64,000 nucleotides of DNA, taken from the NCBI GenBank assembly GCA_963736525.1, contig CAVTPF010000016.1:306123-370122 (forward strand). The letters run 5' to 3'. A program made the translations under genes and the position numbers. Positions within the stretch are counted from its first letter, which is position 1. Every line of letters starts with the position of its first letter. Positions 1-7,357 of the stretch are shown here, piece by piece. The notes under the pieces were generated by a model that did not search any database, was not told the origin of the DNA, and saw nothing but the letters and a program-made list of their open reading frames with translations. The DNA is from Bog-473 sp963736525. Lineage in GTDB: Bacteria; Actinomycetota; Acidimicrobiia; Acidimicrobiales; RAAP-2.

Positions 1-395
1 AGATCGGCGAGCGGGTGCACCTCGCCGGCGGTGTGGGGATCGGGGGCGTGCTCGAGCCGCCCAATGCCGTGCCCGTGGTCGTCGAGGACGACGCCTTCGT
101 GGGGAGCCGGTGCATGGTCACCGGCGGGGCGCGCATCGGCAAGGGAGCGGTCCTGGGCGCCGGGAGCTTCCTGGACCCGTCCATCCCCGTGATCGACGCC
201 GAGACCGGCGAGGAGATCTCGCGCGGCGTGGTGCCGTCGTGGTGCGTCGCCATCCGCGCCAGTCGGCGGCGCGAGTACCCGGGGGGTGAGTTCTTCGTGC
301 CGTGCGTCCTCGTGATCAAGCGACTCGGTGCGGGCGAGCGCCATGACAAGGCCCAGCTGAACCAGGTCCTGCGGGACCATGGCGCCAGCACCTGA
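1..395 (+). CDS. dapD: Tetrahydrodipicolinate N-succinyltransferase, C-terminal part (DapD)
   Basis: The reading frame is open from the window edge (codons in phase with base 3), so only the last 131 or so residues are present. DapD transfers succinyl from succinyl-CoA to tetrahydrodipicolinate in the lysine/diaminopimelate pathway in the cytoplasm. Visible are left-handed beta-helix hexapeptide turns (HLAGGVGIGGVLEPP, VVVEDDAFVGSRCMVTGGA, IGKGAVLGAGSF) followed by the C-terminal segment with VVPSWCVAIRASR. The gene overlaps dapE by 17 bp, which acts two steps later, so the two are probably translationally coupled. The family is clear; only the 5' end is missing. Confidence 0.9.
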   Translation, partial: IGERVHLAGGVGIGGVLEPPNAVPVVVEDDAFVGSRCMVTGGARIGKGAVLGAGSFLDPSIPVIDAETGEEISRGVVPSWCVAIRASRRREYPGGEFFVPCVLVIKRLGAGERHDKAQLNQVLRDHGAST

Positions 396-1461
396 ACGGA
401 TGGGCGACCTGTTGGCGGCCACCCGGGACCTGGTCGCGGTGCCGTCGCCGAGCGGGCACGAGGACGCGCTGGCCACCCTGGTGCACGGGCAGCTGGACGG
501 GTGCTCCTGGCTCCGGGTCGAGCGCGTCGGGGACAACGTCGTCGCCCGGACGGCGCTCGGACGCGACCAGCGCCTGGTCCTGGCCGGGCACCTCGACACG
601 GTCCCGCCCGCCGGGAACGAGTCGCCCCGGCTCGACGGCGACACCGTGTGGGGCCTGGGCACGTCGGACATGAAGGGTGGCCTCGCCGTCATGCTCGATC
701 TCGCGACCAGCGTGCGGGACCCGGCGGTGGACGTGACGTGGTGCTTCTACGCCCGCGAGGAGGTTGACCGCGCGCACAGCGGCCTGCGCGAGCTCTGGCA
801 GGAGCGGCCCGAGCTGCTCGCGGGCGACGCCGCCGTGCTGGGGGAGCCGACGAGCGCGCTGGTGGAGGCCGGATGTCAGGGCACCATGCGCGTGCGCATC
901 ACGCTGCGCGGCGTGCGCGCCCACACGGCGCGTCCTTTCGCGGGCCGCAACGCCATCCACCGCCTGGCCCCGTTGCTGGAGCGGGTGGCCGGGTGGGACG
1001 GGCGTGAGGTCGTACTCGACGGGTGCACCTATGTCGAACAGCTCCAGGTGGTAGCCGTCGAGGGGGGCGTGGCGAGCAACGTCGTGCCCGACGAGGCCCG
1101 CGTCACGTTGAACCACCGCTATGCCCCCGACCGCGGGTCCGACGCGGCGGAGTCCTTCCTGCACGGCCTCCTCGACCCCACGCTGGAGCCCGAGCAGGGC
1201 GACACCTGGGAGCTCCTCGACGCGGGCGACGGGGCGCCGCCCTCGCTCGGGCACCCGCTGCTCAAGGCGCTGGTTGACCAGAGCGGCGGCACACCCAAGG
1301 CCAAGGTGGGCTGGACGGACGTGGCGTCGTTCTGGGAGCACGGCATGCCGGCGGCCAATTTCGGGCCCGGCGACCCCCTGCTCGCTCACCACCCTGACGA
1401 GCGGGTGTCCACCCGCGAGCTCGAACGGGCGCGCGAGGTGCTGCTCGCCGTCATCACGTGA
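379..1461 (+). CDS. dapE: Succinyl-diaminopimelate desuccinylase (DapE)
   Basis: 360 aa, M20 family zinc peptidase that removes succinate from N-succinyl-LL-DAP. Metal and catalytic motifs are visible: LAGHLDTVP (His71, Asp73), WGLGTSDMKGG (bridging Asp97), the general-base pair in AREEVD (Glu127-Glu128) and a following VLGEPTS. The lid/dimerisation domain lies in the middle (about 170-280). The ATG at 379 lies inside the end of dapD. A second ATG at 400 (MGDLL) is also possible, because the first residues (APAPER) are poorly family-like. Operon with dapD is inferred from the overlap. Confidence 0.9.
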   Translation: MAPAPERMGDLLAATRDLVAVPSPSGHEDALATLVHGQLDGCSWLRVERVGDNVVARTALGRDQRLVLAGHLDTVPPAGNESPRLDGDTVWGLGTSDMKGGLAVMLDLATSVRDPAVDVTWCFYAREEVDRAHSGLRELWQERPELLAGDAAVLGEPTSALVEAGCQGTMRVRITLRGVRAHTARPFAGRNAIHRLAPLLERVAGWDGREVVLDGCTYVEQLQVVAVEGGVASNVVPDEARVTLNHRYAPDRGSDAAESFLHGLLDPTLEPEQGDTWELLDAGDGAPPSLGHPLLKALVDQSGGTPKAKVGWTDVASFWEHGMPAANFGPGDPLLAHHPDERVSTRELERAREVLLAVIT

Positions 1462-1494
1462 GGGCTCCGGCGCGGCGCTGAACTCCCGGCACCG

Positions 1495-1625
1495 TCAACG
1501 GACGATGATCGTCCCCGTCATGTACTGGTGGATGCTGCAGATGTAGTGGTAGGTGCCCGGCTGCACCGGCGCCTTGAACGTCTTCGTCTGCCCGGCGCCG
1601 ATGTCTCCGGTGTCGAACCGGCAAC
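1495..1625 (-). pseudogene. Cupredoxin (plastocyanin-like) C-terminal fragment
   Basis: Read leftwards from about 1625 to the TGA at 1495-1497 there is an open frame with no start codon. It encodes the last 40 or so residues of a type I copper protein: FDTGDIGAGQTKTF, then GTYHYICSIHQYMTGTIIV, which carries the Cys, His and Met copper ligands. The N-terminal half with the first His ligand is absent. The frame breaks exactly where the opposite-strand anti-sigma gene begins, so both genes appear cut at one junction. It is a remnant unless the window is misassembled here. Confidence 0.6.
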
Positions 1626-1628
1626 TCG

Positions 1629-2291
1629 GTGGAGCCGCTTCCCGAGGGCCTCTGGTCGAGCATCGCCAGCCGGCTGCCCGAGCGTCAGGAGGACGAGGAG
1701 GTGCCGCCCATGCCGCGCCTCGCGCCCGGGGACCGCGAGGGTCCCGAGGGCACCGAGGGTCCCGAAGGTCGTGCGGGCGGCTCGCCCTTCGGGGTGCCGG
1801 CCGACGGACCCGGGCGCCGCCGGCGCAGCGCGGTCATCACCATCGGCGCCGTCGCCGTGGCTGCCGCCGCGGTCGCCACCGTGCTCGGCATCTTCTTGGT
1901 GCACGCCCACGCCAGGGTCTCGAACCTCCAGTCGGCCGAGGGCCTGCAGGCATCGAGCGTCGCCGCGGCGCTCGCGACGCCGGGTCACCGGGTGGTGGAC
2001 CTCCACGGCCCGAGCTCCCGCACCCAGCTCGCGCAGATGGTCGTGGTGCCCGGCGGCCGCGGCTACCTGATCTCGTCGAGCTTGCCGTCCCTGGGTGACG
2101 GCAAGACCTACCAGCTGTGGGCGATCGAAGGGGACCAGCCGATCTCCCTCGGCCTCCTCGGTGGTGCGCCGAGCGAGACCGCCTTCACCATGGCCGGGGC
2201 GACCAGTCCGTCGCGCCTGAGCATCACGGCCGAGCCGGCGGGCGGCTCCGTCGTCCCGACCGGCCCCATCATCGCCACCGGGACTGTCTGA
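1629..2291 (+). CDS. Anti-sigma factor, RskA C-terminal domain type (probably 5'-truncated)
   Basis: 220 aa from a GTG. One membrane segment (about 60-82, rich in Ala/Val/Ile) follows a charged, Pro/Gly-rich linker. The extracytoplasmic part matches the anti-sigma-K/RskA C-terminal domain: MVVVPGGRGYLISSSLP, then DGKTYQLWAI and PISLGLL. Such proteins hold an ECF sigma factor at the membrane. The N-terminal zinc-binding (HxxxCxxC) anti-sigma domain is missing and the sequence starts abruptly at VEPLPEGLW, normally a linker segment. No sigma factor gene is adjacent. The gene is therefore probably broken at about 1625, together with the cupredoxin stub. Confidence 0.6.
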   Translation: MEPLPEGLWSSIASRLPERQEDEEVPPMPRLAPGDREGPEGTEGPEGRAGGSPFGVPADGPGRRRRSAVITIGAVAVAAAAVATVLGIFLVHAHARVSNLQSAEGLQASSVAAALATPGHRVVDLHGPSSRTQLAQMVVVPGGRGYLISSSLPSLGDGKTYQLWAIEGDQPISLGLLGGAPSETAFTMAGATSPSRLSITAEPAGGSVVPTGPIIATGTV

Positions 2292-2322
2292 CGCCTGCAC
2301 GCAGCTGTTAGGTTCGCTCCTC

Positions 2323-3168
2323 ATGTCCGAGCAAGACGCACCCAAGAAGCGCCGTCCCATTGAGGTCGGGGCGGAAGCCGAGCCGGTCAAGCTGGGCTCC
2401 ATGCTGCTGACTCTGGTGGAGCCTCACCGCGGTCACGAGGTCGCCTACAACCGGTGGTACGAGCGGGACCACTTCTACGCCGGCTGCATGGTCGGGCCCT
2501 ACAACTTCGCCGGGCGCCGCTTCGTCGCCACAGCCGATCTCAAGGCCTTGCGCGATCCGGACCCGTCGGCCATCACGGGCGAGCCGGCCCGCGGTTCCTA
2601 CGTCGCCGTCTACTGGGTGCTGGACGGCTACTTCGACGTCTGGAACCGCTGGGCCCTCCGCCAGGTGAATGCGCTGCACGCCGCCGGACGCATGTTCCAA
2701 GAGCGCGACCACGTGCACACGCTGCTCTACAACTTCCAATGGGAGTACCGGCGCGACCCCGACGGCGTTCCGGTGGAGCTGGCCCTCGACCACCCGTACC
2801 GCGGCTTCGTCACCGTCTTCATCGACCGCGACGAGTCACTGTCCAACGAGGAGCTGTGGTCGTGGCTGCGCACCGAGCACCTGCCCGCCTTGCTCCCGGG
2901 CACCGATGCCGACCTCGTCGCCGCGTTCACGCCGATCGCGCTCGAGGTCGACGCCCCCGGCGACGTGCCGCGCGAGGCGGCGAACGACAACCGCACGGTC
3001 CTGCTGTGGTTCCTGAACACGCCACCGGAGGTGGCATGGGAGCCCGTCTTCGTGGAGCATCGGCGCCGCCTGGAGGCGGCGGGCAAGGGCACCGTCGTGG
3101 CAGCCCTCCCGTTCATCCCGACCATCGTGGGCACGGACACCTACACCGACAAGCTCTGGTCCGACTGA
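2323..3168 (+). CDS. Conserved hypothetical protein, possible dimeric alpha/beta-barrel fold
   Basis: 281 aa, starts at ATG and ends one base before the convergent methyltransferase stop. There is no signal peptide or membrane segment. The N-terminal part contains an aromatic stretch (YNRWYERDHFYAGCM) and two similarly built halves, each with a beta strand followed by an NRWYERDH- or W-LRTEHLPAL-like helix (about 45-60 and 180-190). This resembles duplicated ferredoxin-like (EthD/ABM-type) barrels, but that is inference only. I do not recognise a named family and propose no substrate. Confidence 0.5.
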   Translation: MSEQDAPKKRRPIEVGAEAEPVKLGSMLLTLVEPHRGHEVAYNRWYERDHFYAGCMVGPYNFAGRRFVATADLKALRDPDPSAITGEPARGSYVAVYWVLDGYFDVWNRWALRQVNALHAAGRMFQERDHVHTLLYNFQWEYRRDPDGVPVELALDHPYRGFVTVFIDRDESLSNEELWSWLRTEHLPALLPGTDADLVAAFTPIALEVDAPGDVPREAANDNRTVLLWFLNTPPEVAWEPVFVEHRRRLEAAGKGTVVAALPFIPTIVGTDTYTDKLWSD

Positions 3169-3963
3169 CTAAGCCCGGGCCAGGATCTCCACATGGGGGA
3201 TCACGAAGACGGCATCGGGTGACGCCGCCCAACGCTGGAACGCGTCGGCCAGGGCTTCCAGCTCCTCCGTGTCGCTCAACCCGTACTCCACCGCCTGTGC
3301 GGCGAAGCGCGAGTAGCGCACCCGATCGGCCCACAGGCCACCCCACCACGACCGCGACTCGGCATCGGCGTAGGTCCACGTCGAGCTGGACGTGTCCACG
3401 TCGGCGAACCCCGCCTCGTGGGCCAGGCCGAGCAGGCGTGGCCCGATCCGTGCGTCGTGGCCGTTGCGCCCCGTGACCGCGAGGTACAGCTCGAGCCAGC
3501 GGTCCAGCGCCGGGTCCGCCGGCGCCCAGGTGAACGCGCCGTAGTCCGAGTCACGGGCCGCTAGCAGGCCCCCGGGGCGGAGCACGCGGCGCAGCTCGAC
3601 CAGCGCGCCCACCGGGTCGCCGAGATGCTGCAGCACCTGGTGCAGGTGCACCACGTCGAAGGAGGCGTCGGGGTAACCGAGCGCGAAGAGGTCGCCCACC
3701 TCGAAGCGCAGGTTGAGGAGGCCGAGCCCTCGGGCATGCTCCTCCGCCTGGCCGACGACGTCGGCTGCCGCGTCGATCCCGACCACCTGGCCGGGCGCCA
3801 CCAGCAGGGCCAGGTCGCCGGTGATCGTGCCGGGGCCACAGCCCACGTCGAGCAGATCCTGGCCGGCACGGAGGTGGGGCAGCAGGTAGGCGCTGGAGTT
3901 CTCGGCCGTGCGCCACGTGTGGCTGCGCAGCACCGATTCATGGTGCCCGTGGGTGTAGGTCAT
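3169..3963 (-). CDS. Class I SAM-dependent methyltransferase
   Basis: 264 aa from the ATG at 3963 (MTYTHGHHES). UbiE/Methyltransf_11 type: motif I DLLDVGCGPGTITG near residue 40, the acidic VGIDAAADVV (motif post-I), DLFALGYPDASFDVVHLHQV (motif II) and LRRVLRPGGLLAARD (motif III). The substrate cannot be told. It is divergent from the Fpg/Nei gene across only 14 bp, so the two may share a compact promoter region. The frame is open upstream of 3963, but that extension would run into the glycosylase gene. Confidence 0.8.
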   Translation of the reverse strand: MTYTHGHHESVLRSHTWRTAENSSAYLLPHLRAGQDLLDVGCGPGTITGDLALLVAPGQVVGIDAAADVVGQAEEHARGLGLLNLRFEVGDLFALGYPDASFDVVHLHQVLQHLGDPVGALVELRRVLRPGGLLAARDSDYGAFTWAPADPALDRWLELYLAVTGRNGHDARIGPRLLGLAHEAGFADVDTSSSTWTYADAESRSWWGGLWADRVRYSRFAAQAVEYGLSDTEELEALADAFQRWAASPDAVFVIPHVEILARA

Positions 3964-3977
3964 GCGTACATTGTGGC

Positions 3978-4847
3978 GTGCCCGAATTGCCCGAGATGCA
4001 GGCGCTGGCCGAGCGCCTGGACGCACTCCTGGCGGGCACGACGCTGCGCCGGGCGGACCTGCTCGGCTTCTCCTCGCTCAAGACCTACGACCCGTCGCCG
4101 GACGCGCTGCGGGGACGCCGCCTTCTCTCCGTCGGCCGGAGGGCCAAGTACCTCGTGTGGGAATTCGACGGAGGTGTGCGCACCGTCCTGCACCTCTCCC
4201 AGGCGGGGCGCCTCGACATCGAGGAGCCGCCCAAAAAGACCAAGCCGCGCGGCTCGGTGGCGCGCTTCGTGTTCGGCCAAGGTGACGCCGGGCTCGACGG
4301 GCAGGGCATCGGGGTCCTCGTGCGCGAGCACGGCACCCAGCGCAAGGCGTCGTGGTGGGTGCTGGCGCCCGAGGACGACGGGCCGCTCGCCGGCCTCGGG
4401 CCCGAACCGGGGAGCGAGGAGTTCGCCGCCTTCATCCGTACCAGCGATTCCAACCGCCACCTCACCACCGACCTGCGCGACCAGCACACGGTGTCGGGCA
4501 TCGGGCGCGGCTGGGGGGACGACATTCTGCACCGGGCCAAGCTGTCGCCCTTCGCGTCGTTGCGTTCGCTGAGCCCCGCCCAGCGCGAGGACCTCCTCGG
4601 CGCGGCCACCGACGTCCTGGGCGAGGCACTGGAGCTCGAACGGGGTCGCACGGGCGGGCTCTCGGAAGCCAAGTTGGGCGGCCGCTTCGCCGTCCACGGG
4701 CGCTTCGGGGAGCCCTGCCCGACGCCCGGCTGCGCCGGCACGCTGGCGCGTGTGTCGTTCGAGTCCTACGAAATGACCTACTGCCCGACATGCCAGACGG
4801 GCGGCAAGGTGCTGGCCGACCGTCGCCTGTCCCGACTCTTGAAGTAG
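3978..4847 (+). CDS. Fpg/Nei-family DNA glycosylase (AP lyase)
   Basis: 289 aa from a GTG. After removal of the initiator Met, Pro-Glu-Leu-Pro-Glu forms the family's N-terminal catalytic Pro/Glu. The H2TH region follows (about 180-215, with GIGRGWGDDILHRAKLSP). The C-terminus holds a zinc finger with two Cys pairs (PCPTPGC and YCPTC) and the DNA-reading beta hairpin. It excises oxidised or formamidopyrimidine bases in base-excision repair. It lies close to lexA, but no LexA box is visible in front of it. Whether it acts as Fpg or Nei cannot be decided from sequence alone. Confidence 0.85.
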   Translation: MPELPEMQALAERLDALLAGTTLRRADLLGFSSLKTYDPSPDALRGRRLLSVGRRAKYLVWEFDGGVRTVLHLSQAGRLDIEEPPKKTKPRGSVARFVFGQGDAGLDGQGIGVLVREHGTQRKASWWVLAPEDDGPLAGLGPEPGSEEFAAFIRTSDSNRHLTTDLRDQHTVSGIGRGWGDDILHRAKLSPFASLRSLSPAQREDLLGAATDVLGEALELERGRTGGLSEAKLGGRFAVHGRFGEPCPTPGCAGTLARVSFESYEMTYCPTCQTGGKVLADRRLSRLLK

Positions 4848-4864
4848 CCGGTGGGCTTGCCGCG

Positions 4865-5500
4865 CTAGTTCAGCTGGCGCAGCACCGTGACGACCTTGCC
4901 GAAGATCGTCACCTCGTCCGGGCCGTCGAAGACCATCGGCTCGTAGGCCGCATTGGCCGGCGTCAGTACGACCCGGCCGTTCTTGCGGCTGAACGTCTTG
5001 ACCGTGGCCTCGCCGTCACCGATGCCGGCCACGACCACGTCGCCGTTGTCCGCCTCGGGCTGCTGGCGCACCACGACGTAGTCCCCGTCGTAGATACCGG
5101 CTTCCGTCATGGAGTCCCCGCGCACGCGCAGCATGAAGGAGGGTCCGCGGCCGGTGAACTGCTCCGGCATGGGCAGGAGCTCCTCGATGTTCTCCTCGGC
5201 CAGGACGCCGGTCCCGGCGGCGACCGCGCCGAGGAGCGGGATGTTGTGCACGGCACCGGCGGGCAGCCGGGACGTCGTGTCGGGGTCGAAGTGGACCTGG
5301 ATCGCCCGGGGCTTGCTCGGGTCCCGGGTCAGGTACCCCTCCCGCTGGAGCACCGCCAGGTGCGTATGCACCGTGGCCGAGGAGGTGAGGCCCACCGCCT
5401 CGCCGATCTCCCGCACAGAGGGGGGATAGCCCCGGTCCCGCTGGCTGTCGGCGATGAAGTTGAGGATCTGCAGCCGCTTCCCGCTCAGGACCTCGACCAT
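4865..5500 (-). CDS. lexA: LexA repressor
   Basis: 211 aa. N-terminal winged helix (1-65, with GYPPSVREIGEAVGL and VHTHLAVLQREGYL), then the S24 self-cleaving domain. The cleavage site is Ala95-Gly96 in LLGAVAAGTG; the catalytic dyad is Ser130 (VRGDSM) and Lys168 (EATVKTF). The protein represses SOS genes until RecA-ssDNA triggers self-cleavage. Two LexA-box-like sites (5565-5578 and the weaker 5614-5627) lie just upstream of its start, so it is likely autoregulated. The order lexA / divergent LysM gene / nrdR matches the mycobacterial lexA-Rv2719c-nrdR arrangement. Confidence 0.96.
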   Translation of the reverse strand: MVEVLSGKRLQILNFIADSQRDRGYPPSVREIGEAVGLTSSATVHTHLAVLQREGYLTRDPSKPRAIQVHFDPDTTSRLPAGAVHNIPLLGAVAAGTGVLAEENIEELLPMPEQFTGRGPSFMLRVRGDSMTEAGIYDGDYVVVRQQPEADNGDVVVAGIGDGEATVKTFSRKNGRVVLTPANAAYEPMVFDGPDEVTIFGKVVTVLRQLN

Positions 5501-5564
5501 CGGTGTCTCCTTGCTCTCGTGACGTCGTGCTCACCCGGCCGTTCCACCGGGCCCCTCACCGGGG

Positions 5565-5578
5565 CGAACATCCGTTCG
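5565..5578. promoter_or_regulatory. LexA box 1 (lexA-proximal)
   Basis: CGAACATCCGTTCG, a perfect match to the actinobacterial SOS box CGAAC-N4-GTTCG, 65 bp upstream of the lexA start. Likely the lexA autoregulatory operator. Confidence 0.85.
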
Positions 5579-5613
5579 TGGCGGACCAACTTAGCCAGGG
5601 GGTCAGGCGAAAG

Positions 5614-5627
5614 CAAACATCTGTTCG
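5614..5627. promoter_or_regulatory. LexA box 2 (imperfect)
   Basis: CAAACATCTGTTCG differs from the box consensus at one half-site base (AAAC for GAAC). Its position between box 1 and boxes 3-5 suggests a weaker second lexA operator. Confidence 0.55.
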
Positions 5628-5728
5628 TGGTCGGGCCTCCAGACGAGCGGCCGGGCACCCGGCCGTGAAACAGCCGCCGTGTCACAGCAGGGCCGTGTCA
5701 CAGCCGGCCGTTACGGTGCGGCCATGCA

Positions 5729-5742
5729 CGAACAGGCGTTCG
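5729..5742. promoter_or_regulatory. LexA box 3
   Basis: CGAACAGGCGTTCG, perfect in both half-sites. It lies just upstream of the -35 region of the LysM gene promoter, 17 bp from box 4. Confidence 0.8.
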
Positions 5743-5751
5743 AAGATCCGG

Positions 5752-5781
5752 TTGACAGCGAACACCTGTTCGTGTTCCAAT
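5752..5781 (+). promoter_or_regulatory. SOS promoter of the LysM gene
   Basis: TTGACA at 5752-5757 is a perfect -35. After 18 bp a weaker -10-like TCCAAT lies at 5776-5781. LexA box 4 fills the spacer, so bound LexA would block RNA polymerase. The LysM gene ATG follows 39 bp downstream. Confidence 0.6.
5759..5772. promoter_or_regulatory. LexA box 4 (between -35 and -10)
   Basis: CGAACACCTGTTCG, perfect in both half-sites, inside the promoter spacer of the LysM gene. Confidence 0.88.
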
Positions 5782-5791
5782 GTCAGGAAAG

Positions 5792-5805
5792 CGAACAGGT
5801 GTTCG
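5792..5805. promoter_or_regulatory. LexA box 5
   Basis: CGAACAGGTGTTCG, perfect, between the promoter and the Shine-Dalgarno (AGGAGG at 5810-5815) of the LysM gene. A start-proximal operator here would reinforce repression. Confidence 0.85.
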
Positions 5806-5820
5806 GATCAGGAGGACGCC

Positions 5821-6177
5821 ATGTCGGTCGCATTTGAGCTCGAATACGAGGTGTGCCGCCCCCGGCTGCACGCCCTGCCCGTCCAGGCGGCGCGGACCGC
5901 ACCTTCCCCCCGGGTGCGCCGCCGCCGGGTGGTCCTGGCGGCGATGGTCGTGACCCTGCTGGTCCTCCTGGCGCTCCCGATCCGGTCACTGGGCGGGAGC
6001 ACCCTCGCCCAGGCGGCGCCGGCGCAGGGTCAGGAGTACATCGTGAAGGCGGGCGACACCCTGGCGTCGATCGCCACCCGGGCCGATCCCACGCAGGCGG
6101 CCTTACTGGCTGGGCAGCTGGCCCGGGAGGTCGGTTCGAACGTCGTCGTGCCTGGGGAGCACGTCTTCATTCCCTGA
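5821..6177 (+). CDS. LysM-domain membrane protein, SOS-induced cell-division inhibitor candidate
   Basis: 118 aa, ATG preceded by AGGAGG. A basic N-terminus (RVRRRR) precedes one membrane helix (about 38-56, VVLAAMVVTLLVLLALPI). The outside part carries a single LysM peptidoglycan-binding domain (about 74-118: YIVKAGDTLASIA ... VVPGEHVFIP). Size, topology, LexA boxes and placement opposite lexA match YneA of Bacillus and Rv2719c/ChiZ of Mycobacterium, which delay division after DNA damage. That function is inferred from position and architecture. nrdR follows by 14 bp on the same strand and may be co-transcribed. Confidence 0.85.
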   Translation: MSVAFELEYEVCRPRLHALPVQAARTAPSPRVRRRRVVLAAMVVTLLVLLALPIRSLGGSTLAQAAPAQGQEYIVKAGDTLASIATRADPTQAALLAGQLAREVGSNVVVPGEHVFIP

Positions 6178-6191
6178 CTATCGTCGGCGGT

Positions 6192-6659
6192 GTGCGGTGT
6201 CCATGGTGCGGTGTCGATGACGACCGCGTCGTGGATTCGCGCCAGGCTGAGGAGGGCGGCGCCATCCGCCGGCGCCGAGAGTGCCTGGGATGCGGGCGCC
6301 GTTTCACGACCTTCGAGCGGGTGGAGGAGGTCCCGCTGTGGGTGGTGAAACGAAGCGGCCTGCGTGAGCCCTTCGACCGGGCCAAGGTCATCGAGGGTGT
6401 CCGGGCCGCCTGCAAGAACCGACCCGTCACTGACGTGCAGCTGGAGGAGCTGGCCCAGAGCGTGGAGGACGCCCTGCGCGCGGAGACGACCGAGGCAACC
6501 AGTCAGCAGGTCGGCGTCGCCGTCCTCGAGCGCCTGCAGGGTCTCGACGACGTGGCGTACCTCCGCTTCGCCAGTGTCTACAAGGGCTTCGAGGAGGCGG
6601 GGGACTTCCAGCGGGAGGCGGGGTTGCTGACCAAGACGACGGAGCCGAAGCGGAAGTGA
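6192..6659 (+). CDS. nrdR: Transcriptional repressor NrdR
   Basis: 155 aa from a GTG (VRCPWCG). The N-terminal zinc ribbon has Cys3, Cys6, Cys31 and Cys34, with the conserved SRQAEEGGAIRRRREC and GCGRRFTTFER. An ATP-cone domain follows (about 48-138: VVKRSGLREPFDRAKVIEGV). NrdR senses dATP/ATP and represses ribonucleotide reductase genes. The frame is open upstream to 5853, but that part overlaps the LysM gene and is not homologous. Its stop overlaps the next start (TGATG). No NrdR boxes or nrd genes are seen in the window. Confidence 0.95.
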   Translation: MRCPWCGVDDDRVVDSRQAEEGGAIRRRRECLGCGRRFTTFERVEEVPLWVVKRSGLREPFDRAKVIEGVRAACKNRPVTDVQLEELAQSVEDALRAETTEATSQQVGVAVLERLQGLDDVAYLRFASVYKGFEEAGDFQREAGLLTKTTEPKRK

Positions 6660-7357
6660 TGGAGACCACACCTGGCGTCGTCCTGGCCGTCTACGCCCAT
6701 CCCGACGACGCCGACGTCGGATGCGGTGGGACCCTGGCGCGGTGGTCGAAGGCGGGCAGCGCCGTGCACCTGGTGGTGTGCACCGACGGCGGCAAGGGCA
6801 CCACCGACCCCGCGGTGGTGCCGGCCCAGCTGGCCGCCGAACGCGCCACCGAACTGCAGGCGTCGTCGGCGCTCATCGGGCTCTCGAGCGTGGACAACCT
6901 CGGCTTCCCCGACGGCGAGCTCGCCGACTCGGACGGCTTCCGGCGCACGCTGGTGCGGCGGGTGCGGGAGTTGCGTCCCGACCTGGTGTGCGGACACGAT
7001 CCGACGGCGGTGTTCTTCGGGCAGAGCTACTTCAACCATCGCGATCATCGCATCGCCGGAGCGGCGCTGCTCGACGCCGTCGCCCCGGCCTCGGCGCTGC
7101 CCCATTACTTCCCCGACTCCGGACCGCCCCACCAGGTCTCCACGGTGCTCCTCTCGGGCACCCTCGAACCGGACGAGTGGGTCGACGTGACCGACACCAT
7201 CGAGACCAAGGCGGCCGCGGTCGAGTGTCACCGGACCCAGTTCGCCGGTCAGGGCGGTTGGGCGGGGGAGGCGGTGCGGCGACGCGCCGAGGAGGAGGGC
7301 CGGAGGGCCGGCGTCGGCTACGCCGAGGGCTTCCGCCGGTTGACCCTCGGTGCCTGA
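6659..7357 (+). CDS. PIG-L (LmbE-type) zinc deacetylase
   Basis: 232 aa. The zinc motif AHPDDADVG (His14, Pro15, Asp16, Asp17) lies near the start, with a later FNHRDHR carrying the third ligand region. The family removes N-acetyl groups from sugars, as MshB does in mycothiol synthesis and Mca does with mycothiol conjugates. The exact substrate is not decidable. The start ATG shares one base with the nrdR stop and the 3' end overlaps dinB by 8 bp, so nrdR, this gene and dinB look like one transcription unit. Confidence 0.85.
   Translation: METTPGVVLAVYAHPDDADVGCGGTLARWSKAGSAVHLVVCTDGGKGTTDPAVVPAQLAAERATELQASSALIGLSSVDNLGFPDGELADSDGFRRTLVRRVRELRPDLVCGHDPTAVFFGQSYFNHRDHRIAGAALLDAVAPASALPHYFPDSGPPHQVSTVLLSGTLEPDEWVDVTDTIETKAAAVECHRTQFAGQGGWAGEAVRRRAEEEGRRAGVGYAEGFRRLTLGA

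Noticed and set aside
316..1392. Long leftward open frame (358 codons) opposite dapE
   Set aside because: Arg/Pro/His-rich, no domain; a high-GC shadow of dapE.
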